Below are positions 55,335 to 64,000 of a DNA stretch of 64,000 nucleotides, in pieces; within the stretch, counting starts at the first letter, position 1; the number at the start of each line of letters is the position of its first letter. Where the stretch lies: contig NW_027458640.1 in the NCBI RefSeq assembly GCF_050624435.1, positions 434,001 through 498,000 on the forward strand, read 5' to 3'. Below the pieces are notes generated by a model. The model worked only from the letters and a program-made list of their open reading frames with translations. It did no database searches and was not told the DNA's origin. Source of the stretch: Tenrec ecaudatus. Taxonomy: Eukaryota; Chordata; Mammalia; Afrosoricida; Tenrecidae. The translations under genes and the position numbers were made by a program.

Positions 55335-55465
55335 CAGGGTTGTTTGTGTGGGGGCTCACACTGACTTTCCCTCTCCTTGGCTCCTTCCACAGTGTTTGTC
55401 AGGGGTCACAGAGCTCAGCTGCAGGGAGAACTGGTTCTTGGATGTGTCTGGATGAGGGACACTTG
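55335..55465 (-). pseudogene. IGHV fragment (FR3 end with RSS remnant, IGHV4-like)
   Basis: The minus strand reads DTSKNQFSLQLSSVTP (55455-55405), then about 20 nt that should encode the YYC end are missing. The RSS region keeps GTCAGTGTGAG in the spacer and 'acacaaacaa' for the nonamer. The 5' part of the V exon is absent; SINE sequence begins at about 55505. Confidence 0.82.
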
Positions 55466-55504
55466 GTAGACCAAGCAACTAAGCGACAAAATGAGCAATC
55501 TCTT

Positions 55505-55700
55505 CCTCCAAAACCAATCCCACTGTAATTGCATCTATTCTGACTCATAGGAAACTTAGAAAACTGATTGGAACTGCTCGTTAGGCTTTCTCTGACTGTA
55601 ATTATATACAGGAATAGAAGTCATCTTACTCAGGGGAACTGTTGGCTGGTATGAATCCCTGACCTTGTGTTGAGCAACCAAATCTTATCCCACAGCACCA
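55505..55700 (-). repeat. AfroSINE
   Basis: 'attctgactcataggaaact', 'gattggaactgctcg' and 'gtatgaatccctgacct' are in reverse AfroSINE order. Confidence 0.65.
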
Positions 55701-55929
55701 CCATAGCCCTTTATATCTCTGCACCAACAGACCCATATTACAGGGTTTCCTAAATGTCACTTTTAGAATCCAAATCATAATATTTTCAACATTAGTATAT
55801 ACATATGAACTCTGCACTATGAATAAGCAAGGCCATAGTATAAATGATGGCCTTTGACTTGTGATGCTGAAAAAGAATGAGGAAAGTGCTGTGGGGAGAC
55901 CTGGCACTATAACAATCAGGTCTGTTTTG

Positions 55930-56195
55930 AAGGGAGAACAGCCAGCAAGTTCCTTAGAATCATGGATGGTGAGACTCTTGATACCAGTCCCTTGAGAAAG
56001 ACATCATCCATGATAAAGCAGGAGATCAATGAAGAGTAAGGCGCATCATGAAATGGATTGACACATTGGCTGTAACAATGGGCTCAAAAATATTCATTGT
56101 GATTATGGTGCCGAAGAAGGCATTATTTCATTCTGTTGTACATGGCATCACTGAGAACTGGAACTGACTCTATGGGACTTAACATATTCAAACAC
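55930..56195 (+). mobile_element. BovB/RTE 3' end
   Basis: 'gaaatggattgacacattgg', 'ctgtaacaatgggctcaa', 'ttcattctgttgtacatggc' and 'gaactggaactgactct' are the BovB 3' coding end and tail. Confidence 0.75.
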
Positions 56196-56469
56196 ACCAC
56201 ATTCTTCCCATGTTGAATGTCAGTGCTGGGGAAAAGGTATATATTTTATGTTGGAAAACACACCTAGCAAAGGGAAATATGTAACAATACACTGTCTTTA
56301 TAATAATTCTTATGTTGCCATTCACTTTGTCTCGGGTAATTACTCTTGTAAATGTCTTGTCTATGTAATGATATGACTATAAGCATCCAAGGTTGTTTGG
56401 GTGCAGGGTGGTTATTAGACCCTGAATCAAATAAAAGAACTGTCCAAATAGGATTTTCTTTTCTGTAAT

Positions 56470-56590
56470 ACTGATGGGAGACAGTTATCAGGTCTTTAGT
56501 CAACGGACTCACTGAGTGGTTTTAAACTGCCAATCTTTTGGCTAAAACTTGAGCATTTAATCATTGTGCTACAAAGCTTTGTGGCCCAGG
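56470..56590 (-). repeat. AfroSINE-like fragment
   Basis: 'aaactgccaatcttttggct' and 'catttaatcattgtgctaca' resemble the reverse of a SINE head. Short and diverged. Confidence 0.45.
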
Positions 56591-56864
56591 TTCACCTAAG
56601 TATAATTTACACGTACCGACCTTTACTTTCTGAAGATGAACATTTCTCTTCATGTTGACCAGAGTTAAGATTATATAGATTTCTTCAATGTCGGCACTAC
56701 TGCTGAATTTTGATCCTTGAGTATTTATTGTAGGATGCTGTGCTATACATTGTGTGATTTTAGTAACAACCTGAACGTTATCTCTATTGCCTGAAACAGC
56801 AACCACAGTTGTGATAACCAAGAGTGACTCTAATAAAGGCCAATTACCCTATAAGTAATATCAA

Positions 56865-57235
56865 AGAAGAATTGATGCATTTGGGTTTTGGTGCTAGAGA
56901 ATAATATTAAATATATCACAGGCTGCCTGAAGGACAAGCAGGTCTATCTTGGAATAAGCAAATCTTGGATGCTTCTTGGAAGCATTCAGATAAGACTTTA
57001 TCTCACTTATTTGGGCATGTTGTTAGGAGGAACCAGAACCCGGAGAATGGTCTTGTGCTTGGTAGATTAGACTGTCAATGAAAAGGAGAGAGACTTTCAA
57101 GGAGGCGGATTGTCACAAAGGCTGCAACGATGAGTCAAACAGAGGAATGATTCTGAGTGCACTTCCGGGCAGCATTTCATCCTGTTGAACACGGGTCTCT
57201 GTGATATGAAGCCAGCTCAAGGGTGCCTAACAATA
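56865..57235 (+). mobile_element. BovB/RTE 3' end
   Basis: 'gaagaattgatgcatttggg', 'tatcacaggctgcctgaagg', 'cttatttgggcatgttgtta', 'gaatggtcttgtgcttggta' and 'gggtgcctaacaat' follow the BovB 3' coding order. Confidence 0.8.
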
Positions 57236-57394
57236 TCAACGTATACAATTATGGTCCAGATCATTGTAAGTTCAAATCATTACATAATGTACACTTGAGA
57301 GCATTCACTGGAATGAAAACATTGAACATCTACCTGATGGCTTGGAGACAATTTTGGGCTCACATGAGAATTTTTCCTGCATTAATATTTTTAT

Positions 57395-57565
57395 AACAAG
57401 GCTGGTGGCATAGTGGTCATGTGTTGCGCTGAGATCTGCATGCCAATGCCCACTCCAAAGAAGAAAGACAGGGTTTTCTACTCCCATAAGCAGTTAGAAT
57501 CTCAGAAACCCACAGGGTGCCACCATAAATTGCCATCAACTCGATGACAGTGAGGTTTTTTTTTA
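57395..57565 (+). repeat. AfroSINE
   Basis: 'ggctggtggcatagtggtca', 'aaacccacagggtgccacca' and 'gccatcaactcgatgacagt', with a T-rich end. Confidence 0.75.
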
Positions 57566-57834
57566 ATTATTTCTAACTTTGACAACACACAGCTCTTGCT
57601 AATCCTCTGAATTGTACACTGAGATCTCGTTGATACCTATTACTATTGAAAGGTGAAACAGACAAATCCTATTTCACTGAAAAGATGGCAGGTTCAGATA
57701 CATGAAGGTTCCCTAGAATCTGTGCTTGGTGGTCCCTAGAGAGGTGCTGACAAGGTGGGGAAACCACAGCTTTTGAGAGGAAAACATCACTGACTTGTCT
57801 TTCACATCTGCTGAAACCATGCCTGATGTACTAA

Positions 57835-57873
57835 GGTTTGTGTTTGGGCTCACACTGAATTCCCATCACTGTG
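57835..57873 (-). promoter_or_regulatory. V 23-RSS of the 57.9-58.3 kb IGHV gene
   Basis: On the minus strand: heptamer CACAGTG (57873-57867), spacer exactly 23 bp, nonamer ACACAAACC (57843-57835). Confidence 0.95.
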
Positions 57874-58306
57874 TCTCTAGCACAGTAATACATAGCTGTG
57901 TCCTCAGGATTCACGGAGCTCAGTTTTAAATAAACTTCGCCCTTGGAGGTGTCCCTGGTGATGCTGACTCGGGACTGCAGAGCTGGATTATAGTCTGTGC
58001 TCCTATTACTCCACATCACCCCAACCCATTTCAGTCCCTTTCCTGGAACCTGGCGAATCCAGTGCATATTATTGCTGGTTAAAGAGAATCCAGAGATGGC
58101 ACAGGTAAGAGACAGGGTCTGTGAGGGCTTCACCAGTCCAGGGCCTGACTCCAGTACCTGCACCTGGGCCAGGACACCTGGGGATAAAGAGAAACACAGT
58201 GAGTCATGTGGTCAGATGCTGCATCCCCAGACTTCATGTGTGAATCCCTGAAGCACTTACCTTCCGGCGTCGCCACCAGAAAGAGGAAAACCCACACACA
58301 ATTCAT
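57874..58306 (-). CDS. IGHV: Immunoglobulin heavy variable gene, apparently intact (IGHV2/4-like, clan II)
   Basis: It encodes an antibody heavy-chain variable domain after V-to-DJ joining. The leader exon is 58306-58261 (46 nt; [20 protein letters not shown] donor). A second ATG two codons upstream could also start, but the 46-nt leader fits the family. The V exon is 58177-57874 after CCCCAG. The frame is open: [10 protein letters not shown], Cys22, a five-residue CDR1 region, Trp36 (HWIRQ), '[10 protein letters not shown]', '[10 protein letters not shown]' with Cys95. CDR2 holds an N-R-S glycosylation sequon at Asn54. The octamer is at 58406-58413 and the RSS is consensus. All visible parts suit a functional gene. 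Confidence 0.93.
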
Positions 58307-58405
58307 GATCATGTGGATAAGAATCGTTACACCCAGAAAATACTCTCCAGTTTGCGAAGGAATATGAATTTAAGTACATGCATGCTGTGATTTTATGGAA
58401 CTGGT

Positions 58406-58413
58406 ATTTGCAT
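58406..58413 (-). promoter_or_regulatory. IGHV promoter octamer ATGCAAAT
   Basis: A perfect octamer, 100 bp upstream of the leader ATG of the 57874-58306 gene. Confidence 0.92.
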
Positions 58414-59259
58414 GTGGTAGGTGCACTTGTATTTAAAGGTGGAAAGGTTTGAATGGAGCTTGTAGCTCTGGGACTCAGACTATTAAAGTGATGCTGGTGG
58501 AGTCCTTGGGAGAACACAGTCTTCTCTCTGAGGTCTTCACTGTACCAATCACATGAATATCTGTGGAGATTTCATGTTCAATGTAACTTCATGTGCATTC
58601 CCATCAAAAGTACCCAAATGATCTATTGAAATTCAAGACAATCTTTATCCTCACCATGCTTTGGAATCAAGACCAGGTCAACCTGAATCTTTTTGTACAT
58701 CTGAACACACAGGGGAAAAAGTGTATATCATCCCAAATTCTTCTTCCCCCCAATACATTTTACAATATTTGGAAAGAGGTAAAAAATACTTCAATGTTAT
58801 TTTCTATATTTAGAGTTGGAATGAAAAGGTTTCCTAACAACAGGGCTATTTGTGAGGCTAAAAGAAACCACAGAAATAAGAAGCTCAGTTTTCCACCCAT
58901 GAATTAGTACCCGGGGTGGGTTTTGGGTCAATGTATTCTGAGAACCCCCTGTTGACAGCATCCCATCACATACAGGAGAGGTGTTTGCTGGGCTTACACT
59001 GTCTTCCAACTTCTGTGGGTCGCACATCAACATTTTCTCTGGCCCTAAGTGTTCAGACTATTGTCAGGAGTGTTACCTGGAGTTGTCTCAGCAGGTTTCC
59101 TGCCATGGGCAGTAGAGTTAACATAGTGGTCAGCGCAGCAGTTCTAGCTGACCAGGCACTGCAGTCCTTATCCAGGCTCCTGTCCTCACTTCTTTCTTCA
59201 CTTGGTCCAGAGCTGATGGGTCCTTAGCATGCCTGCAGATAGCTTTCTCCCGGAGTTTT

Positions 59260-59298
59260 GTTTTATGTTTGGTCTCACACTGACTCTCCCTCACGGTG
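59260..59298 (-). promoter_or_regulatory. Orphan V-type 23-RSS without a V exon (copy B)
   Basis: Heptamer CACCGTG (59298-59292), spacer 23 bp with GTCAGTGTGAG, nonamer-like ACATAAAAC (59268-59260), all on the minus strand. It is the counterpart of 7946-7984. As in copy A, no V coding sequence precedes it. Confidence 0.6.
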
Positions 59299-59778
59299 AA
59301 CAGCTTTAGATGTAGAGAGTGCTACAAGTTTCAAGCTCTATGAATTGTTTCCAGTGTCAGGAAGTATGATCTATAGATGTTTATATAGAGATTGAGATAG
59401 AGAGATATGCCACAATAAAATACTGATTTCAAAAATCTGGCTTAAAGACAATGGGGCAATGAACAGAGTTTAGGTTGCTTTCTTTCCAGAGGAAGAGGAA
59501 AAGTACTTAAATCAGAATTCTATTCAAAACAAGTGAAACAAGAAATTGATAGAGTAATTTATTCCATGGTAGTGTGGAAGGGTTAAGTCGGAGTTCTTTC
59601 CGCAATTTCTGTTAAGTGTGACAGGAAATTAACAGATGTTGGTAATCGTTGAAGCAATGATAAATCTCATGCCACTGAATTATGCATGAAACATATGTTG
59701 AAAATATTTTTGAATATATATGTGCAATGAGAAAAATTTAAAATAAATGACAGATATATTTGTTCACACATCGTCAGA

Positions 59779-59793
59779 AACTGATGGAAATCT
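59779..59793. repeat. Target-site duplication of a truncated L1, left
   Basis: AACTGATGGAAATCT, identical to 60864-60878. Confidence 0.93.
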
Positions 59794-60863
59794 TTTTTTT
59801 CACATTTTATTAGGGGCTCATACAACTCTTATCACAATCCATACATATACATACATCAATTGTATAAAGCACATCCGTACATTCTTTGCCCTAATCATTT
59901 TCAAAGCATTTGCTCTCCACTTAAGCCCTTTGTATCAAGTCCTCTTTTTTTCCCCTCTCTCCCCACTCCCCCCTCCCTCATGAGCCCTTGATAACTTATA
60001 GATTGTTATTTTGTCATATCTTGCCCTATCCGGAGTCTCCCTTCCCCCCTTCTCTGCTGTCTGTCTCCCAGGGAGAAGGTCACATGTGGATGCTTGTAAT
60101 CGGTTCCCCCTTTTCAACCCACTCATCCTCTACTCTCCCAGTATCGCCCCTCACATCCCTGGTCCTGAAGATATCATCTACCCTGGATTCCCTGTGCCTC
60201 CAGCTCCCATATGCACCAGTGTGCAACCTCTGCCCTACCCAGTCCTGCAAGGTAGAATTCAGATCATGGTAGTTGGGGGGAGGAAGCATCCAGCATCTGG
60301 AGGAAAGCTGCGTTCTTCATCGGTACTACATCGCACCCTGACTCACCCATCTCCTCTCCTTAACCCATTCTGTGAGGGGATCTCCAGTGGCCGACAAATG
60401 GGCTTTGGGTATCCACTCTGCACTTCCCCCTTCATTGACTATGGTATATATATATTTTTTGCATGATGCCTTATACCTGGTCCATTTGACACCTCGTGAT
60501 CGCACAGGCAGGTGTGCTTCTTCCATGTGGGCTTTGTTGCTTCTGAGCTAGATGGCCGCTTGTTCACCTTCAAGCCTTTAAGACCTCAGACACTATCTCT
60601 TTTGATAGCTGGGCACCATCATCTTTCTTCACCACATTTGCTTATGCACCCGTTTGTCTTCGGCGATTGTATCATGGAGATGTGCAGCCAATGATATGAT
60701 TTTTTGTTCTTTGATGCCTGATAACTGATCCCTTCGGGACCACGTGATCACACAGGCTGGTGTGTTCTTCCATGTGGGCTTTGTTGCTTCTGAGCTAGAT
60801 GGCCGCTTGTTTATCTTCAAGCCTTTAAGACCCCAGTAACTATCTCTTTTGATAGCCTGGCAC
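59794..60863 (-). mobile_element. L1 3' UTR insertion, 5'-truncated, with target duplication
   Basis: The plus strand opens with a T-run and 'cacattttattaggggctca'. It carries the full 3' UTR with two tandem modules (60512-60700 and 60770-60855). The paralogous locus near 9000 ('gaaactgatggagag') preserves the empty site. Confidence 0.92.
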
Positions 60864-60878
60864 AACTGATGGAAATCT
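60864..60878. repeat. Target-site duplication of a truncated L1, right
   Basis: AACTGATGGAAATCT, a perfect repeat of 59779-59793. Confidence 0.93.
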
Positions 60879-61279
60879 GTGGGTACAGCAACATTTCAAA
60901 TTACACTTTAAAATATTGAAAAGGAAAAGTGATTTTCATATAATTCAGAGCCTTGAAATATGAACAGTATTATCAATGGAATAAGTGAAGTCTATATTCA
61001 ATATATTATTTGTTTAATTGCACTAAAATCACTCTTAAAACAAGAGTACTAGCCATACATTATTATATAATTATAGCATATGAAAAAATGAAGAGATTAA
61101 CCAAAGGACAAGGGATGTGAAAGTAGAATTGGAAATTCTACTATTATTTTAGGACCAAATGTGGGATCCTGGCTACTTGAACGTGAAGATCTTGCAGATT
61201 GACTACCTTTCCCAGGGCTTCTGGACCCAAAACCATCCTTTAGCAACTGTTGTCCTACAACATACTCTCTGTTCTGCAA

Positions 61280-61995
61280 TAAAACAAGTATTGTCGTAAG
61301 TCTGTGCTTCTGGGAGATCCTATTGACTTTGACACAAGAGGCTTTAAACTATTAAATATTTTAGAAAAATCTTTATGCAGTTCCAATGTCATCTAAGACA
61401 TCTTCTCTAGCAAAGTTAAGACTTTGGTGTGTTTCTGTCCTAATGGGAACGCTCTCACTAAAAATATGATATTTATTGTTAATATTACAATTGTGTTGAA
61501 GAAAAGTTTACTGTAAGGCCATGTCTGTTACTGTGATTTCTTGTAATATTAATGTGAATGCTTTTTTCTCTTCTCTTTTATTTCAACCCAAATAGTAACT
61601 TTCATTATAAAACCAGAAATGAGAAATAACCTAAATGTCTAAAAAGAGATAAATTGTAGTATATGCGTGTTCCTTCTCTAAGATGTTAAGCATTAAAATC
61701 AATTCATGCTGACTAGATATAAACTTATGGGTCTATTGCCACATAAATGAAATAAATTGAGTGAAATATGTTAAGCAAATGAGCATACATACTGTCTTAA
61801 ATCAGCTATATATAAATCGCTTATTGTGTATGAAACAATATGAATAGGACTGTATTCTGTGTATCGCAATCACATAATAAGGAACCATTTCCAAGTAATA
61901 ATCCCAATGAATCCTTCTGGGAGACTCATTTACGTTTAAGGTGGAACAGTGAGCATTTTGAAAATATTCAGCCATAGTTGCCACTGTATATTAGG
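61280..61995. other. AT-rich spacer, no gene recognised
   Basis: Short chance frames only. This lies between the end of the direct duplication and the inverted arm. Confidence 0.35.
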
Positions 61996-62000
61996 AAGAT

Positions 62001-62008
62001 ATGCAAAT
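62001..62008 (+). promoter_or_regulatory. Octamer ATGCAAAT of the inverted IGHV pseudogene
   Basis: A plus-strand octamer in the position matching 41961-41968 of the other arm. Confidence 0.75.
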
Positions 62009-62237
62009 ACCGCCCCCCCCCTTCTGCTAATAAAATCCACACCATTCCCAACCATACAGCTCTGGGAAAAGATCCTCAGTACCAGAGTCCCCAGGTAAGC
62101 CCATTCAGTAGTTTGTATGAACACAGACTTGTCTCACTCAGGTATTTTAACAAGTCATTTTATTGAGAGCTAGTGTGTGGAGCAGGAGACTGGAAATATG
62201 TCATGGTTTTCATGACCAGCATATTCTGTGTTTGCAA

Positions 62238-62572
62238 GTGTCAACACTAATGTGCAACCGGCTGGGTCTGAAGGAGACTTGAGGGAGCTTAAGATGTCTT
62301 TGAGATTCTTTTGTGCAATCTCTGGATTCACTTTCAGTAGCACTGCTGTGACCTGTATCAGTCATGCTCCAGGCCTACAGTGGGTTTCACATATTAGTAC
62401 TGTTGCTATCGCATATTATGTAGATTCCGTGAAGGCTGGTGTACCATCTCTAGAAACATTGCCAAGAACACACTGTATCAGCGAATGGACAGTCTAAAAG
62501 TCAATCACAATTCCATGTATTACGGTGGGTAAGACACACGGAGGGAAGTCAGTGTGAGTACAGATACGAACC
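62238..62572 (+). pseudogene. IGHV3-like pseudogene in inverted (plus) orientation
   Basis: This is the only V sequence on the plus strand. The V exon starts at about 62238 but its acceptor reads TTTGCAA, so AG is lost, and the leader exon seen in the other arm is largely deleted. FR1 to FR3 are readable: 'GSEGDL', 'FFCAISGFTFSSTAVTC' (Trp of FR2 replaced by Cys), a shortened 'HAPGLQW', 'YYVDSVK', then a 1-nt deletion shifts the frame. The YYC end is replaced by 'SMYYGG'. The heptamer is decayed (CACACGG near 62535) and the nonamer is ATACGAACC (62564-62572). Not functional. Confidence 0.88.
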
Positions 62573-62887
62573 GCCCATGCAGGGAGGGAGCTGTGTATTG
62601 TAGGGTGCTGTAAGGGCCTGAAAAGAAGGAAGCATTCTGACTCTGGAGCATTTGGAGAGGGAGTTTCAAGTCAGGTTTCTTACTTTGATCCAGGGTTCTT
62701 CATCTCATGGTTTCCCACTTGGAATCTATATTGTTTATGATTCAGTGCCTACCCTTAATATTTGTGGATTCAAAGTTGTAAGAAGAGAAAACATTCTGTT
62801 GGAGAGGAAAACAAACAAATGAGCTTGTTCTACAGGGAGTGTATATTACTCTGTCAGGGGTGATCAGCATATGTCTTGAGGTCAGTA

Positions 62888-63385
62888 TGTTAGTCTGGGT
62901 GGATTGTAGAAATCAATTCATAGGCACTTCTATGTGTATAGAAAGAGCTTTATAGAAGCAGCAATTGTAAATTGAGAAAGCATACCAGCCCAGGACAGAT
63001 CAAACTTATAAGTCCAATAGTAGTCCATATGTCTGACACCAATCTGTAAATTCCTCTCGATTCATGCAACATATGCAACAACGCTGAGTACAGGCAGATC
63101 ACAGGCTAGTTAGTGGGTGGAAGGTCTTGTGGATCCAGTGGCCTTGAAAGCATCTTAGTGCTAACATGGGTTTCCATGGGACTCCTCCAGCTCCAAGGCT
63201 CTGGCTGCTATTTGCGTAGCTCCATGTGACTTGTGAACAGGAATGCCTCGCATGGAGAGAATGTATGTGGCCTCTAGTGAGATGTTTATCTTATTTGCAC
63301 CTCCAAATTAGGTCATTTAGCTGCAAACTGATTGACAGGCTAGAGTTCATTCCTTTGCAAGTTGACAGGAAATCACTTAACTGCC
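62888..63385 (-). repeat. Family-X repeat, copy inside the inverted arm
   Basis: 'tgttagtctgggtggattgt' to 'cttaactgccacagtcg'. It is the counterpart of 40511-41008. Confidence 0.75.
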
Positions 63386-64000
63386 ACAGTCGAATAGCTT
63401 TCAGGCAGACTCAGTGAAGTTCCTGGGTAGTGCTAACTGTTAAGGACTCAACTAATGGCTGTAAAGTTGGTGGTTTGAAAATTGGTGTCATTTATTCAAG
63501 TATAATATATTGAAAAAAGTTGCTTTTCACCCAAACTAAAAGTCTGCTAAAACTGATCATTTCCAACTCCTAGTAATCCTATAGGACAGATGAGAACTTC
63601 TCATATAAGAATACCAAGCCTGTAGTTCCTTATGAGGTTATTCTACCAAAAATTTCTCCCACAGAGCAGTTGCTGGGTCTGAATGATTGACTTTTCATTT
63701 AACTACTGGGCAAGTCACCACTGTACAACCATGGTAGGTAGTTCTTACCTATCCATTCAAGTGAAAATTTTAAAATATTATATTCTGTCAAATAATCATT
63801 ATAGTTTAAAATTATATATTTCCGAAAGTCTTGCTGTTTTTCTTCCTGACTCTTCCCCTAGATCAAGGATCAGCAAATTTCTTTTTTGAAAAAGGCCTGA
63901 AAATCATACTTTATGATTCCACTGGTCATATACTCTTGGAGACTATTACTGAACCCAACTGATGGAGTGTGAAAATAGCAGCAAGCAGTAGAGAAGGACA

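Larger units (their letters stand above)
58500..61275. repeat. Direct segmental duplication, copy B (partner 7205-9700)
   Basis: Same orientation and order as copy A. It begins about 200 bp beyond the leader of the intact IGHV gene, and no counterpart of that gene lies beside copy A. It holds an L1 insertion (59794-60863) that copy A lacks. Confidence 0.85.
62000..64000. repeat. Inverted segmental duplication, arm 2 (partner 39900-41970)
   Basis: The reverse complement follows arm 1 from the octamer region (62001-62008) through the IGHV pseudogene, the family-X repeat and the diverged AfroSINE, to the window end. The duplication probably continues past 64000. Confidence 0.88.

Noticed and set aside
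1..64000. D, J or constant-region segments
   Set aside because: I looked for 12-RSS-flanked short segments and for a WGxG J motif beside V RSSs and found none I could support.

Overview
The window is mammalian genomic DNA. It is a piece of an immunoglobulin heavy-chain variable (IGHV) cluster, not a bacterial or viral replicon. The genes are split into a short leader exon and a V exon. They have octamer promoters and 23-bp-spacer recombination signals (RSS), and they sit in a sea of retrotransposons. tRNA-derived SINEs of the AfroSINE type, BovB/RTE relics and a lineage-typical L1 with a tandemly repeated 3' UTR point to an afrotherian. The L1 3' UTR looks most like that of a tenrec such as Echinops. 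The afrotherian call is fairly firm; the genus is a guess from memory of repeat style.

IGHV content (transcription on the minus strand unless stated): an apparently intact gene at 10771-11213, with a leader, a 23-RSS and two extra cysteines; a relic at 24.75-25.0 kb; a pseudogene at 26.3-26.8 kb whose RSS heptamer is split by a 564-bp repeat; an ancient relic near 30.3 kb; a pseudogene at 41.4-41.8 kb; a nearly intact gene with a 2-nt FR1 deletion at 49158-49592; a pseudogene at 51.1 kb; a fragment at 55.3 kb; an apparently intact gene at 57874-58306; and a pseudogene on the PLUS strand at 62.2 kb, which lies in an inverted duplicate of the 39.9-42.0 kb segment. A second, direct duplication links 7.2-9.7 kb with 58.5-61.3 kb. 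Each of those copies carries a V-type 23-RSS with no V coding sequence in front of it.

Other content: a betaretrovirus-like (class II) endogenous provirus with two LTRs, 19.36-23.25 kb, minus strand and badly deleted; two L1 copies carrying 5' UTRs but lacking most of their ORFs (33.4-37.84 kb minus; 43.64-48.86 kb plus, flanked by a perfect 16-bp target duplication); several 5'-truncated L1 3' ends; a repeat family of about 500-560 bp with near 7-bp target duplications; a retrocopy of the 28S rRNA 3' end with poly(A) and a perfect 15-bp target duplication (15451-15903); an older 28S fragment beside a histone H2B pseudogene (13.06-13.65 kb); an ATP5MC2-like processed pseudogene (39.08-39.69 kb); and a CpG-rich block with splice-like signals at 11.64-12.35 kb.

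The two intact IGHV genes are the only plausible functional protein-coding units. Their product would be made only after RAG-mediated V-to-DJ joining in B cells. I see no D, J or constant-region exons. I found no unprecedented biological system. The most unusual signals are the repeat that duplicated an RSS heptamer, the Cys-rich VH, the orphan RSS pair and the rRNA retrocopy.
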